Shown: positions 23,193-30,671 of the stretch, in pieces | How positions within the stretch are numbered: position 1 is the stretch's first letter | Layout of the letters: each line of letters begins with the position of its first letter | Assembly: GCA_965219705.1 (NCBI GenBank) | Contig: OZ244789.1 | Span: forward strand, 1,426,001 to 1,490,000 | DNA: 64,000 nucleotides | From: JAJECS01 sp965219705 | GTDB lineage: Bacteria > Chloroflexota > UBA11872 | Direction of reading: 5' to 3' | Made by a program: the position numbers and the translations under genes | Notes under the pieces: model-generated | Told to the model about the DNA's origin: nothing | What the model saw: the letters and a program-made list of their open reading frames with translations, nothing else | Database searches by the model: none

Positions 23193-24038
23193 GTGACGGC
23201 GGAATTTCAGGGGCCGGTGGAGCTGTGGGTGGATCGGTTGCCTGCGGCGGAGGGGCCGGCCATGGATGCGCAGGGGCGGCTCTATGTGGCGGACACCACA
23301 GGGAGCACGCTGTGGCGGGTGACGCCCAGCGGCGCGTGCGAGCCGTTTGCGCGGCTGATGGGACCGAACGGATCGGCGGTGCACTGGAATGGCGATTGCT
23401 ATGTCACCGACCTGCTTGGCCGCCGGATTGCGCGCTGCACGCCGTCGGGGCAGGTGTTCACGGTGGTGGACGCCTTTGAGGGCGGGTCGCTCGGGACGCC
23501 CAATGATTTGACCTTCCATCCCTCGGGCGCGATCTATTTCACGGCGCCCAAGGGCCACTACGCCGAGAAACCGCCGGCGCCCGGACGCGTCTACCGGCTG
23601 GATCCGGGCGGAGATTTGCAAGTGGCGGCGGAAGTGCCGTGGCCCAACGGGGTGAACGTGAACGCCGACGGCTCGGTGCTCTATCTGGCTGATTCGCACA
23701 CCGGCGAGGTGCTGACGCACGACATCCGCGCCGACGGCACGCTGGCCAACCGCGCCGCGCTGGCCGATCTGCGCGAGGGGCAGGACAACCTTTGGGCGGT
23801 GGACGGCATGTGCCTGGACGTCGAGGGGAATATCTACGTGGCGGTGTATGGGTCGTATCGCGTGCGGCGCGTCACGCCGGACGGGCAGATCGACCTGGAT
23901 ATTCCCGTGGGGCATGAGAAACCGGCGAACTGCTGCTTTGGCGGGCCGGAGAACGACGAGCTGTTCATCACCTGCCGCGAAGGCGCCGTCTATCGGGCCA
24001 AGATCGGGATTCCGGGGCTGCCGCTGTTCGGGCCCTGA
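23193..24038 (+). CDS. SMP-30/gluconolactonase-like beta-propeller protein
   Basis: 281-residue six-bladed propeller of the SMP-30/gluconolaconase/LRE family, which hydrolyse sugar lactones using a bound divalent metal. Seen: AEGPAMDAQGRLYVADTTGS (metal-binding Glu in blade 1), GTPNDLTFHPSGAIYFTAP (Asn-Asp), WPNGVNVNADGSVLYLADS (second Asn), and VDGMCLDVEGNIYVA. GTG 23193 has AGGAGGG upstream; a longer in-frame start is unsupported. The 3' end overlaps the convergent GNAT gene by 49 bases. Confidence 0.88.
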   Translation: MTAEFQGPVELWVDRLPAAEGPAMDAQGRLYVADTTGSTLWRVTPSGACEPFARLMGPNGSAVHWNGDCYVTDLLGRRIARCTPSGQVFTVVDAFEGGSLGTPNDLTFHPSGAIYFTAPKGHYAEKPPAPGRVYRLDPGGDLQVAAEVPWPNGVNVNADGSVLYLADSHTGEVLTHDIRADGTLANRAALADLREGQDNLWAVDGMCLDVEGNIYVAVYGSYRVRRVTPDGQIDLDIPVGHEKPANCCFGGPENDELFITCREGAVYRAKIGIPGLPLFGP

Positions 24039-24592
24039 GGCTGGTCGGCGGCGGCCCATTCGTCGTCCAGGAGGGTCATGAACGCAATGTCTACCCAGCG
24101 GCCGTCAATCTTCATGTGGCGGCGGAGGACGCCGTCGATGTGGAAGCCCGACTTTTCGTAGGCGCGGACGGCGCGGCGGTTAGACGGCTCGGGGCAGATC
24201 GTCACCCGGTTTACGCGCTTTGTCTCGAACAGGTACTGCAGCAGGGTGCGGAGGGCCTCGGTGCCCAGGCCGCGGTCGCGGGCCTCGGGCTCGCCGATAA
24301 AGATATCGATGCCGGCGGACCACGGCGCGCTGGGGCGGTCGTGGAAATACTGGATCCCGCCGATGGGACGGCCGTGGTCCTCGATGATGAACACCCAGCA
24401 GGGGAGGCCGGCGGTTTCGCCGTCGTCGCCTCCAGCCTCCGTGACGTCGGCGGGTGGGCGGCCGAAGGCGGCTACGACCTCGGGGTCGTTGAGCCAGCGG
24501 TCGAGGGTGGATGAATCGTCGGGCGTGATCGGCCGCAAGCGCAGCCGCTGGCCCTGGATGGGTTCATGGTCGGTGGGGTCGGGGGTGGTCAT
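23990..24592 (-). CDS. GNAT acetyltransferase, AAC(6')-like
   Basis: 200-residue GNAT enzyme: RLRLRPITPDDSSTLDRWLN at the N-terminus, a central IGGIQYF strand, GIDIFIGEPEARDRGLGTEA (acetyl-CoA loop R-x-x-GLG) and NRRAVRAYEKSGF. The layout matches aminoglycoside 6'-N-acetyltransferase and RimJ/RimL-like proteins; the acceptor is unknown. ATG 24592 is chosen; an ATG 15 codons earlier is possible. The C-terminus overlaps the lactonase gene tail to tail. Confidence 0.82.
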   Translation of the reverse strand: MTTPDPTDHEPIQGQRLRLRPITPDDSSTLDRWLNDPEVVAAFGRPPADVTEAGGDDGETAGLPCWVFIIEDHGRPIGGIQYFHDRPSAPWSAGIDIFIGEPEARDRGLGTEALRTLLQYLFETKRVNRVTICPEPSNRRAVRAYEKSGFHIDGVLRRHMKIDGRWVDIAFMTLLDDEWAAADQPQGPNSGSPGIPILAR

Positions 24593-24677
24593 GTGGTCAT
24601 GGCAGGCGGTCGGAGTGCGATGGTTTGTGTGGAACATGATCGGCTATCGGTTGAGGCTTTGGGCAATTGGCTGACGG

Positions 24678-24717
24678 CCCCTCATCCCAACCTCTCCCAC
24701 AGGGCCGAGAGGGGGCG
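24678..24717. repeat. Palindromic CCCTC...GAGGG repeat, degenerate copy
   Basis: CCCCTCATCCCAACCTCTCC...CGAGAGGGGG, a diverged relative of the two units at 25360-25456. It forms an imperfect hairpin in the spacer between the GNAT and marR genes. Confidence 0.5.
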
Positions 24718-24730
24718 GAACCCAGCCGGC

Positions 24731-24759
24731 TTGATACATTCGTCCGGTAAGCGTACGAT
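24731..24759 (+). promoter_or_regulatory. Promoter of the marR-ABC operon with inverted half-sites
   Basis: -35 TTGATA (24731-24736), exactly 17 bases, -10 TACGAT (24754-24759). Transcription would start near 24766, only 17 bases before the ATG. TTGATA recurs inverted as TATCAA at 24764-24769, so a MarR-type dimer could bind across the promoter. Confidence 0.55.
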
Positions 24760-24782
24760 CAACTATCAAGACGGTCTGTGAT

Positions 24783-25349
24783 ATGGACGAAAAGGCAATG
24801 ACACAAGTTGCGGAGGAGGCTGTGTCGGCGGCGCCCCCGAGCGAGCCGTCGGCGGATGACGCCGTCCAGACCGCGCGGCAGCTGCTGGTGCTTGGGCGGC
24901 GCATGTCGCGCATTGCCATGCGGCTGGCCGCGGCCCGTGCCGATGAGCTGGACCTCACCATGCCGCAGCACCAGGCGCTGCGAGCCTTGCGCCACCGCAG
25001 TTGCCGCATGAGCGATCTCGGCGGGCGGCTGATGGTCAGCAAGCAATGGGCCTCGCAGAGCGTCGATTCGCTGGTCCGCGCAGGGCTGGCGACGCGGCAC
25101 GAGGACCCGGACGACCGCCGCCACGCCGTGGTGCAGGCCACGTCCCAGGGTCTCGAGCGCCTGGAGAGCCACGAGCAGGCCCTGGCCGCCTTCCTGGCGG
25201 GGGCGTTGGAAGGGATGCCCGCCGACGCGTTCGAGCGGCTGGATGAGGCGCTGGCGGAGGTGAACGCGCATCTGGCGCGGCGGCGCGACGAGGGCTATTT
25301 CCGCTCGCTGAGGCAGGCGGGCAAGCGTGAATCTGGAGACAAGGCATGA
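24783..25349 (+). CDS. MarR-family transcriptional regulator
   Basis: 188-residue winged-helix repressor. The MarR fold is visible from TMPQHQALRALRHRSCRMSD through the recognition helix (GGRLMVSKQWASQSVDSLVR) and the wing RHEDPDDRRHAVVQAT. The acidic first 30 residues are an extension. It is the first gene of an operon with two ABC exporter genes (ATGA overlap at 25346), so it probably controls them through the promoter just upstream and releases DNA when it binds an exported compound. Confidence 0.9.
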   Translation: MDEKAMTQVAEEAVSAAPPSEPSADDAVQTARQLLVLGRRMSRIAMRLAAARADELDLTMPQHQALRALRHRSCRMSDLGGRLMVSKQWASQSVDSLVRAGLATRHEDPDDRRHAVVQATSQGLERLESHEQALAAFLAGALEGMPADAFERLDEALAEVNAHLARRRDEGYFRSLRQAGKRESGDKA

Positions 25350-27268
25350 CGAGCGGAACCCCCTCACCCCAACCCTCTCCCTCGGGGGGGAGAGGGAGCG
25401 GCCCCGACGGCCGGACCCCCTCACCCCAGCCCTCTCCCTCGGAGGGGAGAGGGAGCAGGGCCAAAGGCCGTGGACGGGCGGCGCAGGGGTCGAGCCAGCA
25501 GGTCTTGCGGCGTCTGGCCGCCTACGCGCGGCCGCATTGGCGGCTGGCGACCGCGACGCTGTTCGTCACCCTGCTGGCGACCGGGGCGGATCTGGCGATT
25601 CCGAGGCTGCTGCAGGAGGTAATCGACACCGGGCTGAAGGATGGGCTGATTGCGGCGCTGATCGTGCTGGCGGCATTGGTCGTGGCGCTGACGACGGTGA
25701 AGGGCACGGCGCAGTTTGGGCGCCAGTTTGCGTCCGAGTGGCTGGGCCAGCGGATCGTGTTCACGATGCGGAATCAGCTCTATCGACACGTGCAGAGCCT
25801 TTCGTTTGGCTATCACGACCGCGCGCGCACGGGCGAACTGATGTCGCGGACGACGAGCGACGTTGAGCGGGTGCGCCGCTTCGCGTCCATGGGCGTATTC
25901 CAGCTGGTGCAGATCGTGCTGCTGCTGGGAGGGGCGGCGGTGATGCTGATGCTTATCGACTGGCAGTTGGCGCTGCTGGCCCTGGTGACGGTGCCGGTGA
26001 TGGCGGTGATGGCGGTCGGCTTTGCGCGGCGCATCCGACCGCTGTTCCAGGCGGTGCAGGAGGCGTGGGCGGACTTGAACGCGGTGGTGCAGGAAAATCT
26101 GGCTGGAGCGCGGGTAGTGCGCGCCTTCGCGCAGGAGGGGATGCAGCGGGCCCGGTTCGAGCCGGTGAATCGGGCGGTGACGGACCGCAACGTGGAGGTC
26201 ATGCGGCTGTTCGCGATGCGGATGCCGCTGTTCACGGCGGTGCTGGGGCTGGGGCAGGTGGCCGTGCTGTGGTTCGGCGGCTGGAAGGTCATCGAGGGCC
26301 AGGCCACGATCGGCACGCTGGTGGCGTTCAACGGCTATCTTCTGTTGCTGATGATGCCGGTGCGCATGCTGGGCATGACCATCAACAGCTTTGCCCGCGC
26401 GGTGGCCTCCGGCACGCGCATCTTCGAGGTGCTGGACGAGCACTCCGAGGTGCAGGAGGCCGCGGACGCGGTGGTGCTGGACCACGCGCGCGGCGAGCTG
26501 CGGTTCGAGGGCGTGGCGTTCGAATACGAAGGCCAGCGGGTGCTCGAAGACCTGACGTTCCACGTGCGCCCCGGCGAGGCGCTGGGCATCGTGGGCGGCA
26601 CGGGCTCGGGGAAGAGCACGATCATCAATCTCTTGCCGCGGTTCTACGACCCCTCGTCCGGGCGGGTGCTGGTGGACGACCTGAACGTGCGGAACGTGCG
26701 TATGGCGTCGCTGCGGGCGCAGATCGGCATCGTGCACCAGGAGCCCTTCGTCTTCGCGACGAGCATCCGGGAGAACATTGCTTACGGACGGCCCGGCGCG
26801 ACCGACGAGCAGGTCGAGGCCGCGGCCCGCGCCGCGCAAATTCACGACTTCGTCGCCGGTCTGCCGCGGGGCTACGCGACGCAAGTGGGCGAGCGCGGCG
26901 TGACCCTCTCGGGCGGCCAGAAGCAACGGATTGCGATTGCGCGGGCGCTGCTTCTAGACCCGCGGATTCTGGTGCTGGACGAGTCGACGTCGAGCGTGGA
27001 CACGTGGACGGAGCGGGCCATTCAGGAGGCGCTGGGAGAGGCACAGCGGGGCCGCACGACGCTCATCATCAGCCAGCGGATCCGCAGCGTGCGTGACGCG
27101 GCCGAGATCATCGTGCTGGAGCAGGGGCGCATCGTGCAGCGCGGGCGGCATGAGGCGTTGGTGGAGCAGGAAGGGCTCTACCGCGACATGTGGCTGACGC
27201 AGGAGGCGGAGGCGGAGCAGCTGCGCGATGAGTCGGCACGAGTTGGCGCGCAGGAAGGGGCGGACTGA
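25346..27268 (+). CDS. ABC exporter half-transporter, subunit 1
   Basis: 640 residues: six-helix membrane domain and C-terminal ATPase. Walker A GGTGSGKST, signature LSGGQ, Walker B ILVLDESTSSVD; the H-loop has Gln instead of His (IISQRI). With subunit 2 it should form a heterodimeric drug- or lipid-exporter. Its degenerate H-loop pairs with the altered LSVGQ signature of subunit 2 in one composite site, the usual non-catalytic site of such pairs. Odd: residues 4-35 (PSPQPSPSGGRGS, then PSPQPSPSEGRGS) are encoded by two palindromic repeats. ATG 25346 has GGAG at good spacing; a start after the repeats (TTG 25502) is possible. Confidence 0.92.
   Translation: MTSGTPSPQPSPSGGRGSGPDGRTPSPQPSPSEGRGSRAKGRGRAAQGSSQQVLRRLAAYARPHWRLATATLFVTLLATGADLAIPRLLQEVIDTGLKDGLIAALIVLAALVVALTTVKGTAQFGRQFASEWLGQRIVFTMRNQLYRHVQSLSFGYHDRARTGELMSRTTSDVERVRRFASMGVFQLVQIVLLLGGAAVMLMLIDWQLALLALVTVPVMAVMAVGFARRIRPLFQAVQEAWADLNAVVQENLAGARVVRAFAQEGMQRARFEPVNRAVTDRNVEVMRLFAMRMPLFTAVLGLGQVAVLWFGGWKVIEGQATIGTLVAFNGYLLLLMMPVRMLGMTINSFARAVASGTRIFEVLDEHSEVQEAADAVVLDHARGELRFEGVAFEYEGQRVLEDLTFHVRPGEALGIVGGTGSGKSTIINLLPRFYDPSSGRVLVDDLNVRNVRMASLRAQIGIVHQEPFVFATSIRENIAYGRPGATDEQVEAAARAAQIHDFVAGLPRGYATQVGERGVTLSGGQKQRIAIARALLLDPRILVLDESTSSVDTWTERAIQEALGEAQRGRTTLIISQRIRSVRDAAEIIVLEQGRIVQRGRHEALVEQEGLYRDMWLTQEAEAEQLRDESARVGAQEGAD
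25360..25456. repeat. Two palindromic repeats inside a coding start
   Basis: Two units, CCCCTCACCCCAACCCTCTC... (from 25360) and CCCCCTCACCCCAGCCCTCT... (from 25425). Each ends in GGGGAGAGGGAGC-like sequence and can fold by pairing CCCTCTCC with GGAGAGGG. They are in frame and open in the ABC exporter gene. Similar intergenic repeats are common in other bacteria. Confidence 0.75.
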
Positions 27269-29172
27269 TGGGCATGGCCGGACGCATGATGCTGGGAAGC
27301 ATGGGCGAGGACGCACGCGCCTATGACCACCGGATCGCGCGCCGACTGCTGGCCTATCTGCGGCCGCACCGGCGCCAACTGGCGGTGGTGCTGGTGCTGG
27401 TGGTGCTGGCGGCGGGAGCGGCGAACGCGGGTCCGCTGCTGCTGAAGATTGGCATTGACGACGCGATCTGCGGCGGGGCGCAGCCAGAGGTGCGGCAAGA
27501 GGCGCAGCCAGGGATGCAGTTCTGCGACACGACGCAGGGCAACGGCGAGCTGCTGGCCGTGGTGGGGCTGGTGTACATCGCGACGCTCGGGCTGATGTGG
27601 GGGCTCAACTACTTCCAGGTGCTGCTGACGGCGGCCATCGGGCAGGCGAGCTTGTGGCAGCTGCGCAACGACATGTTCGCCAAGCTGCAGCGGCTCTCGA
27701 TCTCCTATTTCAGCCGGCATCCGCTGGGGGCGGTGATGTCTCGCATCACCAACGACGTGGACGTGATCAGCGAGTTCGTGACGCTCGGGGTGACGTCGCT
27801 GGTGGGCGATGTGGCGATGCTGCTGATCATCGTGGGAATGATGTTTGGGCTGGATTGGCGGCTGGCGCTGGTGAGCCTGGCGGTGCTGCCGCTGATGTGG
27901 CTGGCGAGCCGGTACTTCAGCCGCTGGGCGCGGTCGGCGTTCCGACAGGTGCGCTCGACCGTGGGTAACGTGTACGGCGACTTGCAGGAGAGCATCGACG
28001 GGGTGCGCACGGCGCAGTCGTTCGTGCGCGAGGACCGCAACGCGGCGGCGTTCGAGCGGACCAACCGCCAGAACGTGGATGCGAGCGTGCGCGCGGGCGC
28101 GATCGTCTCGGCGTTCATCCCGGTGGTGGACACGATCTCGGCGCTGGCGACGGCGCTGGTGATCGTGGTGGGCGGGATGTTCGTGATCAACGGTGAGATG
28201 GAAATCGGGACGTTGGTGGCCTTCATCGCGCTGATCGCGCGGTTCTTTACGCCCATCCAACAGCTCTCGCGCTTCTACAACCAGTTGCAGTCGACCATGG
28301 CGGCGGGCGAGAAGATATTCGAGCTGATCGACGAGCCGCTGGAGGTGGACGACCGGCCGGATGCCAGCGCGCTGCCGCAGATCGAGGGGCGGGTTGACTT
28401 CGACGCCGTGACCTTCGGCTACAACGGCACGGACGTGCTGCACGACATCTCGTTCGCCGTCGCGGCCGGGCAGCGCGTGGCCCTGGTTGGCCCGACGGGC
28501 GCGGGCAAGACGACGACGGTGAACCTGTTGGCGCGCTTCTTCGAGCCGGGTACCGGCGAGATCCGCATCGACGGCGTGCCGGTGAGCACCGTGACGCAGG
28601 ACTCGTTGCGGGGCCAGATGGGGATTGTGCCGCAGGACAGCTATCTGTTTTCAGGGACGATTCGGGAAAACATCGCCTTTGCGCGGCCCTACGCGACCGA
28701 GGAGCAGATCGTTGAAGCGGCGGAGGCCGTGGGGGCGCACGACTTCATCGAACGGCAGCCGGACGGCTACGACACGGACGTGCGCGAGCGCGGCGCCCGG
28801 CTCTCGGTGGGGCAGCGGCAGCTCATCTGCTTTGCGCGGGCACTGCTGGCGGACCCGCGGCTGCTGATCCTGGACGAAGCCACGTCGAGCGTGGACGCCC
28901 ACACCGAGCAGATTATCCAGCGCGGGCTCGACCGGCTGATGGACGGGCGCACGTCGTTCGTCATCGCGCACCGGCTCGCCACCGTGCGCGGAGCGGACCT
29001 GATTCTGGTCTTCCAGGACGGCGCCATCGTGGAGCGGGGGTCGCACGCCGAGCTGCTCGAAGCCGGCGGGCTCTACTACCAGCTCTACACCACCGGCTTC
29101 CCCGGCGACGAAGCGCCGGAGCAGACCATGGCCACGGAGGCCACCGTCCTCAACCGACGGATGTGGATGTAG
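27268..29172 (+). CDS. ABC exporter half-transporter, subunit 2
   Basis: 634-residue partner of the preceding gene, overlapping it by one base (TGATG). Membrane domain with a 45-residue first external loop (containing CGGAQPEVRQEAQPGMQFC, two Cys that could form a disulfide), then ATPase: Walker A GPTGAGKTT, signature LSVGQ, Walker B LLILDEATSSVD, H-loop His in VIAHRL. The canonical catalytic Glu and His are here; the altered signature serves subunit 1's site. Export substrate unknown. Confidence 0.92.
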   Translation: MGMAGRMMLGSMGEDARAYDHRIARRLLAYLRPHRRQLAVVLVLVVLAAGAANAGPLLLKIGIDDAICGGAQPEVRQEAQPGMQFCDTTQGNGELLAVVGLVYIATLGLMWGLNYFQVLLTAAIGQASLWQLRNDMFAKLQRLSISYFSRHPLGAVMSRITNDVDVISEFVTLGVTSLVGDVAMLLIIVGMMFGLDWRLALVSLAVLPLMWLASRYFSRWARSAFRQVRSTVGNVYGDLQESIDGVRTAQSFVREDRNAAAFERTNRQNVDASVRAGAIVSAFIPVVDTISALATALVIVVGGMFVINGEMEIGTLVAFIALIARFFTPIQQLSRFYNQLQSTMAAGEKIFELIDEPLEVDDRPDASALPQIEGRVDFDAVTFGYNGTDVLHDISFAVAAGQRVALVGPTGAGKTTTVNLLARFFEPGTGEIRIDGVPVSTVTQDSLRGQMGIVPQDSYLFSGTIRENIAFARPYATEEQIVEAAEAVGAHDFIERQPDGYDTDVRERGARLSVGQRQLICFARALLADPRLLILDEATSSVDAHTEQIIQRGLDRLMDGRTSFVIAHRLATVRGADLILVFQDGAIVERGSHAELLEAGGLYYQLYTTGFPGDEAPEQTMATEATVLNRRMWM

Positions 29173-29191
29173 GCGGCGGGGAGTTGCGAGG

Positions 29192-29752
29192 GTGGTGACG
29201 CCGGCAAACGCGGTGCGTCTGCGAGCGGCCACGGTGGCGGACGCAGAGGCGATCGCGGAAGCCCACGCGCGCGCATGGCAGACGGCGTTTCGTGGGATCG
29301 TGCCGGACGAGCTGCTCGACGCGCTGCGCCCCGAGGTGAGCGCCGACCGCCACCGCGAGCGCCTGACGTCGGAGAATCCTGCCGGCCACCCGTATGTCGT
29401 CGCGGAGTGTGATCGCACGGTGATCGGGTTTGTGGGCTTCGGCGCCACGCGCGACGAGGACGCGGCCCGCGTGGGTGAGGTGCGGGCGCTCTATGTGCAC
29501 CCGGCGCATTGGCGGCGGGGCGTGGGTCGTCGGTTGTTGCACGCCGCCATGGAAGAAATGGCCGCCGACGGCTTCGACACCGCGACGCTCTGGACGCTAG
29601 CGGACAGCGAGCAGTCGCGGGCGTTCTGTGAGGCGCTGGGATGGTGTACGGACGGGGCAGTCGTGGAGTGGGAGGACTGGGACGGCGTACCGCTGGTGCG
29701 CTATCGGACACGGCTGCCGATGTCTGATTCGGGGTCAGACCCAGGTTCGTAA
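29192..29752 (+). CDS. GNAT acetyltransferase
   Basis: 186-residue N-acetyltransferase: VRLRAATVADAEAIAEAHAR, VIGFVGFG, EVRALYVHPAHWRRGVGRRL (acetyl-CoA loop R-R-G-V-G-R) and C-terminal EQSRAFCEALGW. Acceptor unknown. It starts 19 bases after the ABC exporter operon at GTG 29192 (or GTG 29195) and may be its last gene, which would fit a resistance role, but this is inference. Confidence 0.82.
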   Translation: MVTPANAVRLRAATVADAEAIAEAHARAWQTAFRGIVPDELLDALRPEVSADRHRERLTSENPAGHPYVVAECDRTVIGFVGFGATRDEDAARVGEVRALYVHPAHWRRGVGRRLLHAAMEEMAADGFDTATLWTLADSEQSRAFCEALGWCTDGAVVEWEDWDGVPLVRYRTRLPMSDSGSDPGS

Positions 29753-29807
29753 CGGCCGCAAGGCGACGATGCTCGGCGCGGGACGGGTGCCGCCAAGCGG
29801 CTGCGCG

Positions 29808-30089
29808 TTAGGCTGCGGCCTCTTTGTCCCCTGCGGCGCGGCGGCCGTTCATGCCCGCGAACAGGCCTTCGATAACGCCTTCGATCCGCGCCACGCGCTC
29901 GCTGAGGAGGTCGATCCGGGTCTCCAGAGCCGCGAAGCGGGCCTCCAGGGCCTCGAAGCGAGCTTCGAAGCGGTCTTCTAGCCGGTCGATTCGGGCATTG
30001 ATACGGGCCGTGACGGTCAAGATCAGACCGCCAAGCCCGACGAATAGCGCCGCGCCCACGCTTAGAATTCCAATCAACTCTGGGGTCAT
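29808..30089 (-). CDS. Membrane-anchored coiled-coil protein
   Basis: 93 residues: one N-terminal membrane helix (LIGILSVGAALFVGLGGLIL) followed by a long heptad-patterned helix with repeated RFEA/LEARF/LETRI segments (residues 34-75), typical of a parallel coiled coil. No enzymatic motif. Small proteins of this design are common and uncharacterised. The gene is flanked by short gaps (29753-29807 and 30090-30188) with nothing notable. Confidence 0.6.
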   Translation of the reverse strand: MTPELIGILSVGAALFVGLGGLILTVTARINARIDRLEDRFEARFEALEARFAALETRIDLLSERVARIEGVIEGLFAGMNGRRAAGDKEAAA

Positions 30090-30188
30090 GCGTGGGCCAT
30101 TCGGCAGGCCGCTGACGGCGGCCTGTGGCGACTAACTATAGCGCCACCGGCAGGGCGCGCTCGATTCTGTTCCGGCGACACGCCGGAG

Positions 30189-30650
30189 CTATACCGCAGG
30201 CGTCGGCACGGGTTCGTAGAGCTCGATCGTGATGCCGTCGGGGTCGCGCAGATAGACCGTGGCGCTGCCTTCGAACTCGCCGGCGGTCTGCCGGACGGGC
30301 GCGTCGTGCCGAAACGTCGCCCCGACCTCTTGCAGCCGGGCGTAGGCCGCGTCCCAGTCGTCGACGGTGAAGCACAGGTGCGCGTTGCCGGCGTTGTAGG
30401 TCTCGAGGTCGACGCGGCCCGGCGGCGGCTCGAAGTAGCGCAGCAACTCCAGCTCGACCTCGGTACCCGGCAACCGGAATAGCGCGATCTCCAGGCTGCA
30501 GCCGGGGTAGCCGATGATCTCGCTGATATAGGGCTCGTCGTAGCGGCGGCGGAAATGGGGGCTCTCGCCGAGCAGGGCGCTGTAGAACGCGACCGATCGG
30601 TCCAGGTCCGACACGGTGAATCCCACGTGAGCCACGCTGTTTACAGGCAT
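30189..30650 (-). CDS. VOC-family (glyoxalase/dioxygenase-fold) protein
   Basis: 153-residue vicinal-oxygen-chelate protein with two beta-alpha-beta-beta-beta modules: VNSVAHVGFTVSDLDRSVAF with a metal His, ALFRLPGTEVELELLRYFEP with a Glu, AHLCFTVDDWDAAYARLQEV with the second His, and DPDGITIELYEP with the second Glu. A lyase, isomerase, dioxygenase or resistance role cannot be chosen. ATG 30650 follows GGGAGGCAG. It is 21 bases after the TIM-barrel gene on the same strand and probably co-transcribed with it. Confidence 0.88.
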   Translation of the reverse strand: MPVNSVAHVGFTVSDLDRSVAFYSALLGESPHFRRRYDEPYISEIIGYPGCSLEIALFRLPGTEVELELLRYFEPPPGRVDLETYNAGNAHLCFTVDDWDAAYARLQEVGATFRHDAPVRQTAGEFEGSATVYLRDPDGITIELYEPVPTPAV

Positions 30651-30671
30651 GCGAGCTGCCTCCCTTTCCAC

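Noticed and set aside
22830..24059. 409-residue antisense frame over the lactonase gene
   Set aside because: Arg/Pro/His-rich composition and no domain; the sense frame has clear SMP-30 motifs.
25421..28443. Long antisense frames opposite both ABC exporter genes
   Set aside because: His/Arg/Gln-rich, low-complexity translations typical of GC-rich antisense frames; no ribosome binding site or motif.
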